64,000 nucleotides of DNA from Mediterraneibacter agrestimuris (GTDB lineage: Bacteria; Bacillota; Clostridia; Lachnospirales; Lachnospiraceae), in contig NZ_CALPDG010000009.1 of NCBI RefSeq assembly GCF_943193195.1, forward strand, positions 1 to 64,000, in the 5' to 3' direction. The position numbers and the translations under genes were made by a program. Positions 17,414-27,568 of this stretch are shown piece after piece (position 1 is the stretch's first letter; each line of letters opens with the position of its first letter). The notes below the pieces were generated by a model, which ran no database searches, was not told where the DNA came from, and saw nothing but the letters and a program-made list of their open reading frames with translations.

Positions 17414-19556
17414 ATTTGCAATCTTTCTTATGATTGTAGCTGTGCTTGCGGGCGCAGTTGTAATGGTGAGCGCTTATCCGATTTTTGCAGTGAATCTGTC
17501 AGAGGGAATCGCGGATGAAGTACAGGAGGAAAAACTGACGGAGCTGTCTGATGAACTGAAGGATGGAGTCTGCTTTCTTTCTAATCAGGCATATGGATAT
17601 ATAGACCAGTCGGAAATGAATTTTTATTATGGTATGGAAGGTTTTATGCTTCTTCGGAAGTATATGGATTATGAAATCTTTGACTTCGATGGCAAGGCGC
17701 TCCTTGGGGAAGATAACAGCAGTAAAGTGAAGGAACTGGTCAAAGAAGAGACAGATTATGCATTCCGTACATCAATTGTCATTAATGAAGACAGCGAGAT
17801 TCAGGATGTTCAAGTGGACGGAAATGCGATTCATGAGAAAAATGCCTATCAGTTGGAACAGCGTATATTTGACGGAGGACTAAGTGATAATCTGGAACAT
17901 TCTTTTGAAGGTGCCTTGCCAAAGGAAGTAAAAGTGATTTATGGAATGTCTGAGGAGCAGCTTGACGGATATATGAGCGTCTCTGATGATTTTTTGTATC
18001 AATACGCAGTCAGACTTTCCTATAGAGAACTTTATCAGATGTATGAACGGATATTGATTGTGGTCATTGCAGTTATGGGGATTTTGATTGCTGTAAATAA
18101 GGGATGGCGGGTACATGAGTGGAAACTATTCCGTGCGCCGCTGGAAATAGTTCTGGCTGTATGTTTGTATGTAGTAATCGGAAATAATATGACACGGGCA
18201 GCTCAGGTGTGGAGTGTAATTAACAGAGATGCACGTTATGGTTATGTTTCTGGTATTTCGTATGATATGCAGATACTGTTGAATGTAGCGATGTGGGCAG
18301 TTGTATTTGGGATTGTGTTATGGGGCATGGTCTGTATGGCGGAAGTCTTTGTGCTTAAGAAGGAATACCTGAAAGAGCGGACACTCTGTGTATGGCTTTT
18401 TCGCTGGAGTAAGGCAGAAAGCGGACAGTATGGGGATAAGATTAAACAGGGAGCCGACGATGCTGCCGGATTTTTCCAGAGGGTCTGGAGAAAGATAAAA
18501 GGTTACTTTAGTAAGGTGTATAATGAATTTCTGCATATGGATTTACAAGAGGATTCCAATAAGCTGATCATCAAAGCGCTGGTGATCAATTTCTTCCTTT
18601 TGCTGATCATCACATGCTTCTGGTTCTACGGAATCTTTGCGCTGATCATTTATTCTGTGATTCTCTTCCTTATCCTGAGGAGATATTCACAGGATATAAA
18701 ACAGAAATATGCATTGCTGCTGGAATCTACGAACCTGCTGGCAGAGGGCAATCTGGATGTGCCGATCGATGGGGATCTGGGGATTTTTAATCCGATCAAG
18801 ACAGAGATTCAGAAGATTCAGAAAGGATTCAAAAAGGCAGTTCAGGAAGAAGTCAAGAGTGAGCGGATGAAGACCGAGTTGATTACAAATGTATCGCATG
18901 ATCTAAAGACCCCGCTGACGGCGATCATCACTTATGTGGATCTGCTGAAATTGGAAGAGGATCCGGAGAAGCGGAAGGAATATCTGGGGGTGCTGGAGAA
19001 GAAGTCGCTGCGGCTGAAAGTGCTGATAGAGGACTTGTTTGAAATTAGTAAAGCGACCAGCAAAAATGTGACAATGAACTTCATGAAGGTAGATATTGTC
19101 GGTTTGTTGAAACAAGTTGGTCTGGAATGTGATGAGAAGATTCAGGCGGCTCATTTGGAATTTCGCTGGAGCATGCCGGAGGGGAAGGTTGTGATGCTTC
19201 TGGATTCCCAAAAGACATACCGGATATTTGAGAATCTGATTATCAACATTACAAAGTACGCATTGCCGCATACAAGAGTGTATATTGAGTTGATAGATGA
19301 TGGAAGTCATGTTTCGATTTCTATGAAAAATGTGTCGGCGGCGGAGCTGAATTTCAATACAGAAGAAATAACAGACCGCTTCGTTCGGGGGGATGCTTCC
19401 CGAAATACAGAAGGTTCCGGATTGGGATTGGCGATTGCGAAGAGTTTTACGGAGTTACAGTATGGAACACTGCAGATTTCAACGGATGCAGATTTATTTA
19501 AGGTGGTGATCCGGCTGCCGAAGCGGAGTGAGTCAGAGGAACAGGAAAATAGCTGA
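17382..19556 (+). CDS. Large multi-pass sensor histidine kinase
   Basis: 724-aa kinase from GTG at 17382, overlapping the regulator by 32 nt. An N-terminal membrane segment (about 13-33) is followed by a large extracytoplasmic region to about 220. Several membrane helices follow at about 222-240, 250-270, 300-325 and 410-435. A HAMP-like linker, the NVSHDLKTP acceptor box and an ATPase domain with the GSGLGLAIAKS box complete it. The unusual size comes from the sensor part. Position after glycolipid genes suggests envelope sensing, which is inference. Confidence 0.9.
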   Translation: MLVTKLKNNRKFAIFLMIVAVLAGAVVMVSAYPIFAVNLSEGIADEVQEEKLTELSDELKDGVCFLSNQAYGYIDQSEMNFYYGMEGFMLLRKYMDYEIFDFDGKALLGEDNSSKVKELVKEETDYAFRTSIVINEDSEIQDVQVDGNAIHEKNAYQLEQRIFDGGLSDNLEHSFEGALPKEVKVIYGMSEEQLDGYMSVSDDFLYQYAVRLSYRELYQMYERILIVVIAVMGILIAVNKGWRVHEWKLFRAPLEIVLAVCLYVVIGNNMTRAAQVWSVINRDARYGYVSGISYDMQILLNVAMWAVVFGIVLWGMVCMAEVFVLKKEYLKERTLCVWLFRWSKAESGQYGDKIKQGADDAAGFFQRVWRKIKGYFSKVYNEFLHMDLQEDSNKLIIKALVINFFLLLIITCFWFYGIFALIIYSVILFLILRRYSQDIKQKYALLLESTNLLAEGNLDVPIDGDLGIFNPIKTEIQKIQKGFKKAVQEEVKSERMKTELITNVSHDLKTPLTAIITYVDLLKLEEDPEKRKEYLGVLEKKSLRLKVLIEDLFEISKATSKNVTMNFMKVDIVGLLKQVGLECDEKIQAAHLEFRWSMPEGKVVMLLDSQKTYRIFENLIINITKYALPHTRVYIELIDDGSHVSISMKNVSAAELNFNTEEITDRFVRGDASRNTEGSGLGLAIAKSFTELQYGTLQISTDADLFKVVIRLPKRSESEEQENS

Positions 19557-19601
19557 CACCGATTGCATCTAAAATAATAATTAGAATTTAGGAGTGCAGA
19601 T

Positions 19602-20060
19602 GTGCAAAGACTAAAAGTAAAACTTATATATAAAAGCTTAGATTTATTTGTTAAGTTAAGCATATTGATTAAAAAGATATTTCGTATCTCGCCATATATA
19701 TGTTGTTTTTCGGTCGTTATAGGGTTCATTGATATTTTATTAGAGGGGAATAAACTGGATTATGTTAGACCTATTTGTTTAGTAACATTTGGGGTGAGTT
19801 TTTTAATGTTTTTCGTATCTTTTTATCTTGAATATATTTTTATGTTTCTATGGAAATGTCCTAAATGTAAAGGTAAATTTCCATGGTATAAAACAACTTT
19901 AGTATATTTAGGTGGAGAAGGCAGTAGTCTTATAAATAAAACAGTCAAGGATATTTGTGATCGTAGAGATAAGAAAATAACTTTAATTCAATGTGAAAAA
20001 AGTAATTTACTTATTCCACAAAAGTGTCCACATTGTCGGGAAGTTATATGGAAAAAATGA
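19602..20060 (+). CDS. AT-rich zinc-ribbon membrane protein (unknown)
   Basis: 152 aa from GTG at 19602 with GGAG upstream. Two hydrophobic segments (about 28-47 and 57-80) are followed by CPKCKGKFPW and, at the C-terminus, CPHCREVIWKK: two CxxC pairs that could bind one zinc ion on the cytoplasmic side. I do not recognise the family. Its DNA is visibly richer in A+T than the genes on either side. It pairs with the next small gene, which also combines CxxC motifs with membrane helices. Confidence 0.65.
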   Translation: MQRLKVKLIYKSLDLFVKLSILIKKIFRISPYICCFSVVIGFIDILLEGNKLDYVRPICLVTFGVSFLMFFVSFYLEYIFMFLWKCPKCKGKFPWYKTTLVYLGGEGSSLINKTVKDICDRRDKKITLIQCEKSNLLIPQKCPHCREVIWKK

Positions 20061-20089
20061 GTAAAGTATAATTTAGAAAGCGTGAAAAA

Positions 20090-20374
20090 ATGAAGAAATT
20101 ATATTGCATGAACTGTGGTACTAAATTAAATATTAAATTTGGAATGATACCACACAAATGTCCTTGTGGAGCTAAATTTGATTCAGCAGACACAAAGAAC
20201 ATTAAAAAAATAGTTATAAGTATTATATTCTTTGTAATTTTAATGTCTCCACCGTTTATTTTTATTCACTTTAGTAGGCAATATTTTCAAGCATCAATTA
20301 CTTTATATACCTTAGCCTTGATTACTTCCGTGTTCGCTTTCCTATTACGGACGTCAGGGATAGACACCTGCTAA
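20090..20374 (+). CDS. Small zinc-ribbon membrane protein (unknown)
   Basis: 94 aa beginning with a zinc ribbon (CMNCG and CPCG, residues 6-27), then two membrane helices (about 40-60 and 68-87). The last codons lie inside the terminator hairpin, and the stop codon is in its stem. This suggests either a compact gene or a C-terminus remade by rearrangement. Composition is AT-rich like the preceding gene, 30 bp away. Function unknown. Confidence 0.65.
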   Translation: MKKLYCMNCGTKLNIKFGMIPHKCPCGAKFDSADTKNIKKIVISIIFFVILMSPPFIFIHFSRQYFQASITLYTLALITSVFAFLLRTSGIDTC

Positions 20375-20402
20375 TGTGCCAGCACATTGGCAGGTGTTTT
20401 TT
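20364..20402 (+). terminator. Strong rho-independent terminator
   Basis: ACACCTGCTAATGTGC pairs over about 16 bp with GCACATTGGCAGGTGT (one G-U pair) followed by six T. It ends the AT-rich pair and faces the convergent DeoR gene. Confidence 0.85.
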
Positions 20403-20408
20403 ACTCAA

Positions 20409-21194
20409 CTATTCAATTGCCTGATCTGCAAACAGAACCTGCATTCCTTCGGATTTTAAATCGAAGAGTGGGCGGCGGTTGGCTGTTGAATCCGTGATCA
20501 GCAGGTCAATAGCATTCAAATCGAGACTTTTATATGTATAAGTTTTTCCGAGTTTATGTCCGGTCGCAACAAGAACAATCTTTCCAGTGCAGTTTCGGGC
20601 AATGCTTTCATAGATTTTCGCTTCCTGATAAATATTGGTGGTTACACCATTTACTGCATCAATGCCATTGGCGCCCAAAAATGCCATATCTACGAAAATA
20701 GAATTGATGACATGTTCAGTGAAAGGACCAATGAGTGATTTTGCTTTCAGACGGCATTCGCCTCCGCACAAGATTAATGTAACGTGTTCATTATCTGTAT
20801 AGACCGGAGCAAGGGCATTGTTTGTAACAACTGTGACACGCTTATGCCCCAGATGTTTGATGATGCTTAATGCGGTGGTGCCTGAGCCGAGAAAAATCGT
20901 GGAATTGTTTGGTACTAGTTCAGCAGCAGCTTTACCAATTAAGTCTTTTTCCACAGAGTAATCCTGTTTTTTTGCATCTGCAGTCTGTTCGTTGCCGATC
21001 TGGATCATGCGGGCGCCGCCGTGAAAACGTTCAATCAGATGTTCCTGTTCTAAATCCTCCAAATCTCGCCGTATTGTCAGTTCCGAGACGCCTAAGGTGC
21101 CGGAAAGAAAGGAGACACGGCAGCTGGAATGCTCTTGGAGCAGTGTGATAAGACTGCGCCGTCTTTCTTCTATTTGTTTTTTGCTCTGTTTCAT
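20409..21194 (-). CDS. DeoR/GlpR-family transcriptional regulator
   Basis: About 261 aa from the ATG at 21194, with AGGAGTGG upstream; a TTG at 21212 is less likely. The N-terminal helix-turn-helix (RRSLITLLQEHSSCRVSFLS...VSELTIRRDLEDLE) and the C-terminal sugar-phosphate-binding domain (FLGSGTTALSIIKHL, NNALAPVY, GANGID) are typical. Such proteins usually repress sugar operons until a phosphorylated sugar binds. It is divergent to the carbohydrate operon that starts at 21543, so it probably controls that operon and responds to a product of the FGGY kinase. Confidence 0.92.
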   Translation of the reverse strand: MKQSKKQIEERRRSLITLLQEHSSCRVSFLSGTLGVSELTIRRDLEDLEQEHLIERFHGGARMIQIGNEQTADAKKQDYSVEKDLIGKAAAELVPNNSTIFLGSGTTALSIIKHLGHKRVTVVTNNALAPVYTDNEHVTLILCGGECRLKAKSLIGPFTEHVINSIFVDMAFLGANGIDAVNGVTTNIYQEAKIYESIARNCTGKIVLVATGHKLGKTYTYKSLDLNAIDLLITDSTANRRPLFDLKSEGMQVLFADQAIE

Positions 21195-21447
21195 GAGTCC
21201 ACTCCTGTTCAATTAAATGTACTTTTACAGATTTTTATGAATGATTGTAAAGATGTCTTCTATTATTAGTATACATGGAAATGAAGAAAAGGGGAATATC
21301 AAATTGCATAAAAAATCCAGAATATTTTTGGGTGATTTTAACAAAAGAAAGTAGAAAGTTCCTAAAAATATAATTAAGAACGTTAAATTGTGAAAAAATA
21401 ATAAAATTAGAATGTGTGTAGAAAGAATAATTCGTAACTGCTGACAA

Positions 21448-21476
21448 TTGACTATTTGATAGTAAAAAGATACAAT
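21448..21476 (+). promoter_or_regulatory. Promoter of the carbohydrate ABC operon
   Basis: TTGACT (21448-21453) and TACAAT (21471-21476) are exactly 17 bp apart. The rest of the 21195-21542 gap is AT-rich, with no gene and no operator that I can define with confidence. Confidence 0.7.
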
Positions 21477-21542
21477 TAAATCAACAAAAAACAAAGAAAA
21501 GTTCATAATGAATGTTTCGACCAAAGCAAAAGGAGGAAAAAA

Positions 21543-22874
21543 ATGAGAAAAACGTTAAAAAAAGGGATTGCATGTACATTGGGAGCTGCAATGATTCTTA
21601 CTTTGACAGCATGCGGCGGAGGTGCATCCGAAAATGCCGATAATGGTTCAGAAAAAGGAAACGAATCTAAAAAAGAAGCAATTGAGATTCGCCTTTCATC
21701 CAGATGGGGCGGTGAGGAAACACTTTCACAGTATTTTAACCAGAAGATTGACGAGTTTAATGAACTGGACAATGGCATTACGATTGTGGCAGATAATGTA
21801 ACAGATGAACAGCAGTACTTTGATAAATTGAGTTCTCAGTTTGGAGCAGGTACACAGCCGAATGTGTTTATCAACTACGGCGGAACAAGTATCAAAGATT
21901 ATATTGACGGTGAAGTGCTCTTAGATCTGGAACCATATTTTGAAGAAGATCAAGGATGGAAAGATGCATTTCTTCCACTGTTTGATAACTGGCAGGAAGG
22001 AGATGCGACATATGGCGTACCGGTAATGCTTTATCAGATTCTGTTATACTATAATACAGAGATTCTCAGTGCAAACAAAATTGAGGAGCCAAAGACAATT
22101 GAAGATCTGGAAGCAGCATGTGATACACTTGTTGCGGCAGGAATTACACCGTTCCAGCTGGGCGAAAGCAGTAACTTCCGTGCAGGACATTTGTTAAACA
22201 ATCTGTGCTATAAAGCTTACGGCGGAGATATTGCAGCTAAGCTGGCTGACAGAGAGATAAATTATGATTCCAAGGAAATGCTGGATATGTATACTATCAT
22301 TCAGGGATGGAACCAGAAGGGATACTTCGGAAGCAATCCACTTAGCGTGGACAACAATGGTGAGAAAGCAGCATTCCTTTCAGGGGAAAGTGCATTCCGT
22401 TATGATGGAGCATGGTTTGTCGGAGAAATCGCAGGAACTGAAGTAGATGGCAAGGCAGATGTAACTGCGTTCCCGTATTTTGCAGAAAAAGACGAGTATA
22501 AGAACTGTGTACAGGGGGGATCTGGACAAGGATTTTCTGTTACAGACAGCGGCGATGAAGCAATTAACGATGCAGCAGTTGAGGTTGTTAAATATCTGAC
22601 ATCTGAAGATTACTATGCAGGTTTGGAAAAAGCCAGCAACGGTGGTATTTATCCGGTAAAATTTGAATCTGATCCAGAAACAGAAATTGATGATATGACT
22701 GTGAAGATTAAAGAAATCGTAGAGGGAGCTGAAGTCTTCCACGGTGATATGCAGGAAGTAGATCCGGAAACACATATGCTGAATACAGTAAGAACTGCAC
22801 TTCAGGGACTGTTTTTAGATGGAACACCAGAGAACTGCGGAGCAGAAATCATTTCTCAGGAAGAAGTAAAATAA
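21543..22874 (+). CDS. Sugar ABC transporter substrate-binding lipoprotein
   Basis: 443-aa extracellular solute-binding protein of the family that binds oligosaccharides. The signal peptide ends in a lipobox (LTLTAC, Cys at about 22), followed by a flexible Gly/Ser/Asn-rich linker. The body has the usual cluster of aromatic and acidic residues (FDNWQEGDATYGVPVMLY). SD is AAAGGAGG. As the first gene of the operon it is followed by a partial terminator, a common way to make excess binding protein relative to the permeases. Confidence 0.92.
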   Translation: MRKTLKKGIACTLGAAMILTLTACGGGASENADNGSEKGNESKKEAIEIRLSSRWGGEETLSQYFNQKIDEFNELDNGITIVADNVTDEQQYFDKLSSQFGAGTQPNVFINYGGTSIKDYIDGEVLLDLEPYFEEDQGWKDAFLPLFDNWQEGDATYGVPVMLYQILLYYNTEILSANKIEEPKTIEDLEAACDTLVAAGITPFQLGESSNFRAGHLLNNLCYKAYGGDIAAKLADREINYDSKEMLDMYTIIQGWNQKGYFGSNPLSVDNNGEKAAFLSGESAFRYDGAWFVGEIAGTEVDGKADVTAFPYFAEKDEYKNCVQGGSGQGFSVTDSGDEAINDAAVEVVKYLTSEDYYAGLEKASNGGIYPVKFESDPETEIDDMTVKIKEIVEGAEVFHGDMQEVDPETHMLNTVRTALQGLFLDGTPENCGAEIISQEEVK

Positions 22875-22913
22875 AGGGTAAAAACAGACTGACCGGGAAG
22901 GACAGTCAGAAGG

Positions 22914-22966
22914 AAGGGAGTTGTTGCACATTGGCAAAGGGTTTGCAGCAGCTCCTTGCTTTTTTT
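22914..22966 (+). terminator. Intra-operon attenuating terminator
   Basis: AAGGGAGTTGTTGCA (22914-22928) pairs with TTTGCAGCAGCTCCTT (about 22942-22957) followed by TGC and seven T. It separates the binding-protein gene from the downstream operon genes. Confidence 0.65.
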
Positions 22967-23016
22967 CGGAAGAATGACAGGATGAAAAAAATGGGCAAGA
23001 TAAGAAGGAGAAAAGT

Positions 23017-24324
23017 ATGGATAAAAGATTTCAACATGTACAATGGATGATGGATGCCAGATTTGGTTTGTTCATTCACTGGGGACTTTACTGTATTAAT
23101 GGAGTTACCGAGTGGAAGCGATCTTATGAACGGCTGACAATAGAAGATTATGAACAATATTTTGAGGAATTTGATCCTGTGGATTACAACCCGAAAGAAT
23201 GGGCGCGGATGGCAAAGGCTGCCGGTATGAGATACGCGGTGCTGACTGTAAAACATCATGAAGGCTTTTGTCTGTTTGATTCGGAATATACCGATTATAA
23301 ATCTACGAATACAAAATGCGGAAGAGACCTGGCAAGAGAATTTGCAGAAGCATTCCGTGCGGAAGGGCTTGGGATCGGATTTTATTATTCGCTTTTTGAC
23401 TGGCATCACCCAGACTATCATCATTATGGAGATTTGTATCATCCGATGCGGGATAACGAAGCATACAAGGATTATGAATATGATTTTGACCGATATTTGG
23501 AATATATGCACAACCAGATCCGGGAGCTTTGCACCAATTACGGTAAGATCGATATTCTCTGGTTTGACAATTCCTATGGTGAGATGCGCGGGGAAAAATG
23601 GAAAGCAACGGAGCTTGTAAATATGATCCGAAGCCTCCAGCCGGATATCGTTTTGAATAATCGGCTGGAATGTAATGCATCAGCAAAGGGAAGTATCAGT
23701 ACAGCCAATCCGACTGTATATGCAGGGGATTTTGTGGCTCCGGAACAGATTATCCCGCCAGAGGGAATTGTGGATGATATGGGAAATGATCTGCCATGGG
23801 AAGCTTGCTGTACGATGAATAATAGTTGGTGCTATACTCCGAATCCATACAATTATAAGGATGCCGCATGTCTGATCAGGAAGCTGGTGGAATGTGTCAG
23901 CAAGGGAGGAAATCTTCTGGTAAATATCGGACCAAATGCAAGAGGAAAATTCCCGAAGCCGGCGGTAAAAGTGCTGGAGGATATGGCAGAGTGGTTTGAA
24001 GACTATGGAAAATCTATCTGGGGATGCAAAAAAGCAGGTCTTGGAAAACCAGACTGGGGATATTATACCAAAAACGGAAAGTATGTGTATGCACATTTGC
24101 TTCAGCAGGAAATCGGACCAATTGCATTGAATATCCCGACAGATATGATTAAAAAGATCCGGAGAGTATCGGATGGATCAGAAGTGCTGATTGTCAGACC
24201 ATGGGTGACAGAGTTGTTCCCAGAATATACCTTTATTAATTTTCAAGAACCAATTCAGGGAACATTTCTTCTGGAAAATAGAATTGATACGGTACTGGAA
24301 ATAGAATTGAAGGAAATATACTGA
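23017..24324 (+). CDS. Cytoplasmic GH29-type alpha-L-fucosidase
   Basis: 435-aa glycoside hydrolase with the GH29 pattern: FGLFIHWGLY near the N-terminus, YAVLTVKHHEGFCLFDS, and the catalytic-nucleophile segment ILWFDNSYGEM (Asp about 189). Retaining exo-fucosidases release terminal L-fucose from glycans. No signal peptide is visible, so it should act inside the cell on imported oligosaccharides. It sits between the binding protein and the permeases, which argues that the transporter brings in a fucosylated substrate. GH29 members are broad, so the sugar released is probable rather than certain. Confidence 0.88.
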   Translation: MDKRFQHVQWMMDARFGLFIHWGLYCINGVTEWKRSYERLTIEDYEQYFEEFDPVDYNPKEWARMAKAAGMRYAVLTVKHHEGFCLFDSEYTDYKSTNTKCGRDLAREFAEAFRAEGLGIGFYYSLFDWHHPDYHHYGDLYHPMRDNEAYKDYEYDFDRYLEYMHNQIRELCTNYGKIDILWFDNSYGEMRGEKWKATELVNMIRSLQPDIVLNNRLECNASAKGSISTANPTVYAGDFVAPEQIIPPEGIVDDMGNDLPWEACCTMNNSWCYTPNPYNYKDAACLIRKLVECVSKGGNLLVNIGPNARGKFPKPAVKVLEDMAEWFEDYGKSIWGCKKAGLGKPDWGYYTKNGKYVYAHLLQQEIGPIALNIPTDMIKKIRRVSDGSEVLIVRPWVTELFPEYTFINFQEPIQGTFLLENRIDTVLEIELKEIY

Positions 24325-24337
24325 AAGGAGAAAAGGA

Positions 24338-25216
24338 ATGGTTAAAAAGAGGAAAAACTGTATCTATTCGATTGCATTTATTTTACCGGCGCTTAGTCTG
24401 CTGTTTGTATTTTTGCTGTATCCGGTATTTGAAGCGGTGAAGCTTTCCTTTTATAAATGGACAGGTATCGCAAGTGCAAAGCCGGTTTTTATCGGACTGG
24501 AAAATTATAAAGCCGTGTTTCAGTCTCCGAATTTCTGGCTGTCGATGCGAAACTCTCTGTTTTTTATGATCGGAGGTTTTCTGGTTTTGATGCCGCTTGC
24601 ATTCTTGCTTGCGAAAATTATTACATCGGGAATACGAGGCGTGAAATTTTTTAAAGTATCATATTATCTCCCGGTTATGCTTCCCGTAACCGCTGTCGGT
24701 CTGATCTGGGTATATATGCTTCAGCCGGACTGGGGTCTGGTTAATTCTCTGTTGGAAAAGATCGGGTTAAGTGAATGGGCGCTGAACTGGCTGGGAACGC
24801 CTACGCTGAATGTAGTGTCAGTTGTACTGGTTAACGAATGGATCTTTGCCGGATTTAATATGTTGATTTTTGCGGCGGGATTGGTATCCATCCCACAAGA
24901 TGTTTATGAGTCGGCGAAAATTGACGGAGCAGACAAATTTAAAACATTGATTTATATTACACTTCCGCTTATGAAAGAATCATTCAAGGTATTCTCGGTT
25001 CTTTGTATCTGCGGATGTTTAAAGACATTTGACCTGATGTTCGCCATGACAGGCGGAGGACCGAACCATACATCGGAGGTTCCGGCAACGTTGCTGTATA
25101 TGGAGGCGTTCAGTTCAAAGAACTTTGGCCGTGGAAATGCGATCGGCGTTGTGATTCTTGTGCTGGGAATGGCGCTCAGTATCGGATTGAATAAAGCAAT
25201 GCAATCAGAAGATTAA
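24338..25216 (+). CDS. Sugar ABC transporter permease 1
   Basis: 292-aa inner-membrane permease of the MalF/UgpA type with six predicted helices. The cytoplasmic EAA loop is seen as VYESAKIDGADKFKTLIYITLP (split here from a longer motif, about residues 189-210). It partners the second permease 14 bp downstream. No ATPase gene is in the locus, so a shared MsmK-type ATPase encoded elsewhere is likely. Confidence 0.92.
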   Translation: MVKKRKNCIYSIAFILPALSLLFVFLLYPVFEAVKLSFYKWTGIASAKPVFIGLENYKAVFQSPNFWLSMRNSLFFMIGGFLVLMPLAFLLAKIITSGIRGVKFFKVSYYLPVMLPVTAVGLIWVYMLQPDWGLVNSLLEKIGLSEWALNWLGTPTLNVVSVVLVNEWIFAGFNMLIFAAGLVSIPQDVYESAKIDGADKFKTLIYITLPLMKESFKVFSVLCICGCLKTFDLMFAMTGGGPNHTSEVPATLLYMEAFSSKNFGRGNAIGVVILVLGMALSIGLNKAMQSED

Positions 25217-25229
25217 GGAGGAGAATGCC

Positions 25230-26057
25230 ATGAAAAAATTAAAGGGTGCCGATATTCTATTTCGTGTCTTTGCATGGCTCTGGGCAGTTGTCACACTGTA
25301 TCCTCTGCTTGTAACGGTACTGTGCTCATTTAAAGATAATAACGGGATTTACGGAAATATGTTTGCAATCCCTAAAAAGTGGGAGATTGCCAATTACAAA
25401 GATGCATTGCTGTCGGCAAATATGCTGCGTGCAATCGGAAATTCTTTGCTGCTTGCAATTTCTACGACAATTCTTGTAGTGATTGTCGGGATGCTGGCAT
25501 CGTATATTTTTGCACGTATGAAATATAAGTTTTTAACACCTTGTTTTATGTTGTTTATGCTGGGAGTTATGATTCCGATTCATACAACGGTAATTCCGAT
25601 TTCAAGAATTGCCGCAAATTTGGGAGGATACGATAAATACTGGATGCTGGTACTTGTATATACGACGTTCCAGCTTCCGCAGGCAATCTTCCTGATGACC
25701 GGGTATATCCGCGGGGTCAGCCGGGAACTGGACGAAGCCGCGGTAATCGACGGCTGTAGTATGACACAGATTTTGTTTAAGATCATCCTTCCGGTTTCCA
25801 AGCCGATTATCGCGACTGTATCGATTATATCTTTTGTATATGCATACAGTGAGTTGATCTTCTCTGTTATTTTGTTATCCACGCCGGATAAATATCCTGT
25901 ATCGAGAAGCCTTATGTATTTTAAGGGAGATTTTTCAGTACGGATGGGTCCGATTTTTGCATCTATTGTGCTTGCAGTTCTTCCACTGACGATCATTTAC
26001 CTGATGTTCCATGAAAAGGTACAGGCGGGAATGTTGTCTGGCTCAGTGAAGGGATGA
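25230..26057 (+). CDS. Sugar ABC transporter permease 2
   Basis: 275-aa MalG/UgpE-type permease with six predicted helices and an EAA loop (LDEAAVIDGCSMTQILFKI, about 168-186). SD is AAGGAGG. It overlaps the kinase gene by 4 nt, showing tight coupling between import and the first cytoplasmic steps. Confidence 0.92.
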   Translation: MKKLKGADILFRVFAWLWAVVTLYPLLVTVLCSFKDNNGIYGNMFAIPKKWEIANYKDALLSANMLRAIGNSLLLAISTTILVVIVGMLASYIFARMKYKFLTPCFMLFMLGVMIPIHTTVIPISRIAANLGGYDKYWMLVLVYTTFQLPQAIFLMTGYIRGVSRELDEAAVIDGCSMTQILFKIILPVSKPIIATVSIISFVYAYSELIFSVILLSTPDKYPVSRSLMYFKGDFSVRMGPIFASIVLAVLPLTIIYLMFHEKVQAGMLSGSVKG

Positions 26058-27568
26058 TTCAGATGGAACGGGAGAATAAACTATCAGTTGTGATTGATAT
26101 AGGAACATCCAGTACACGGGTGTTCTTGATCGGCCAACAAGGAACGATTCAGAAAAAATATCAGGAAAGCTATCCCGTATATACTCCAGATGAGCATACG
26201 GCGCTTCAAAAGCCAGAAGAAATTATGGGAAAGATCTGGGAGATGTTAAAACAAGCCGGACAGTGGATGGGACAGCAGCAAATAAAGGCAGAGGCTATTT
26301 CGGTAACAGGGCAGCGTTCCTCGGTTATTCCGGTGGATCAAAACGGAAAGGCGCTTTCGGATGCTGTTTCATGGCAGGATCGTCGGGCAGAACGCATTTG
26401 CCGAAATTACGAAAAAGAATGGGAGAACATATACCGGATTACCGGGATGAAGCTTTCACCGGTATTTTCGGCGCCGAAGATGGTCTGGTTAAAAGAAAAT
26501 GAGCCGGAATTGTACCAAAATGCGGATAAACTGATCGGGTTTCAGGAATATGTGCTCTATCATCTCACACATAAGTTCGCAACAGACCTTTCTATTGCCA
26601 GCAGAACCTCGCTTTTAGATATCGAAAAATTAGAATGGTCGCCGCAGTTGTTGGAAATGTTCGGACTGAATGAGAAGAAACTGTGTCAACTGATTCCTGT
26701 AGGAAGTATTGTAGGAGAGGCGGCGCCCGAAGTACTGAGATGCCTGAATCAGACAGAATCCATTCCGGTAATCTCAGCAGGTGGTGACCAGCAGTGTGCA
26801 GCACTTGGTCTTGGATGTCTGGAACATGGAGACATGGAGGTGAATTCCGGGACAGGCGCATATGTGATCGGGATTTCAGATGTGCCGGTTTGGGATACAT
26901 CGATGAGTGTGAATTGTAATGTATCTGCAATTCCGGAGAAATGGATTGTAGAGGGTGCGGTATTGAGCGCTGGAAAAGCAGCCGCATGGCTCAATAAACA
27001 GCTTTTTCCGGAAAGCAGAGGTGATTTTACAGAATTTATGGAAGTGTTAAAAGAATCTGTACCGGGAGCAAATGGTGTAATTGCTTCTGTTGCCTTTGCA
27101 GGAAAGGGAACGCCTAAGTGGGAGCCGCGTGTACGCGCCGGATTTATGGGCATTGGTTTTGAAAATACAAGAGGAGATCTGGTACGGGCGCTTTTGGAAG
27201 GAATTGCTGCAGAGCTTCGTGAATGCTTGAAGGCGGTGGAAGCCATAATTGGAAAAGGCAGTGCGGATATACGGGTATCAGGGGGAATGACTAAGAATCC
27301 TGTTTATTGTCAGATTCTTGCGGATATGCTGAAAAAAGAAATATGCAGACCTGAGGAATGCGAGGCAACGGGATTAGGAGCGTGGATTTCTGCACAGACC
27401 GCGATCGGCAATGTAAAATCCTTCCGGGATGCTTATGAACGATATGCAAAAAAGAACGCAGAAAATTGTTATGAACCGGATGTACATACGGAAGTTCTGT
27501 ATCAGAAGGCAGATCAATTGAGAATGTACTACGAATCATATTATGAAAAGGAGCAGACCTATGAGTAA
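26054..27568 (+). CDS. FGGY-family carbohydrate kinase
   Basis: 504-aa sugar kinase of the xylulokinase/fuculokinase/gluconate kinase group. The N-terminal phosphate loop is [14 protein letters not shown], followed by [15 protein letters not shown] and the C-terminal [18 protein letters not shown] signature. It would phosphorylate a sugar or sugar acid with ATP. The operon has a fucosidase but no fucose isomerase or aldolase, so fuculokinase is only one option. It starts within the permease stop (ATG 26054; alternative ATG 26063). Its product may be the effector of the DeoR regulator. Confidence 0.88.
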   Translation: MIQMERENKLSVVIDIGTSSTRVFLIGQQGTIQKKYQESYPVYTPDEHTALQKPEEIMGKIWEMLKQAGQWMGQQQIKAEAISVTGQRSSVIPVDQNGKALSDAVSWQDRRAERICRNYEKEWENIYRITGMKLSPVFSAPKMVWLKENEPELYQNADKLIGFQEYVLYHLTHKFATDLSIASRTSLLDIEKLEWSPQLLEMFGLNEKKLCQLIPVGSIVGEAAPEVLRCLNQTESIPVISAGGDQQCAALGLGCLEHGDMEVNSGTGAYVIGISDVPVWDTSMSVNCNVSAIPEKWIVEGAVLSAGKAAAWLNKQLFPESRGDFTEFMEVLKESVPGANGVIASVAFAGKGTPKWEPRVRAGFMGIGFENTRGDLVRALLEGIAAELRECLKAVEAIIGKGSADIRVSGGMTKNPVYCQILADMLKKEICRPEECEATGLGAWISAQTAIGNVKSFRDAYERYAKKNAENCYEPDVHTEVLYQKADQLRMYYESYYEKEQTYE

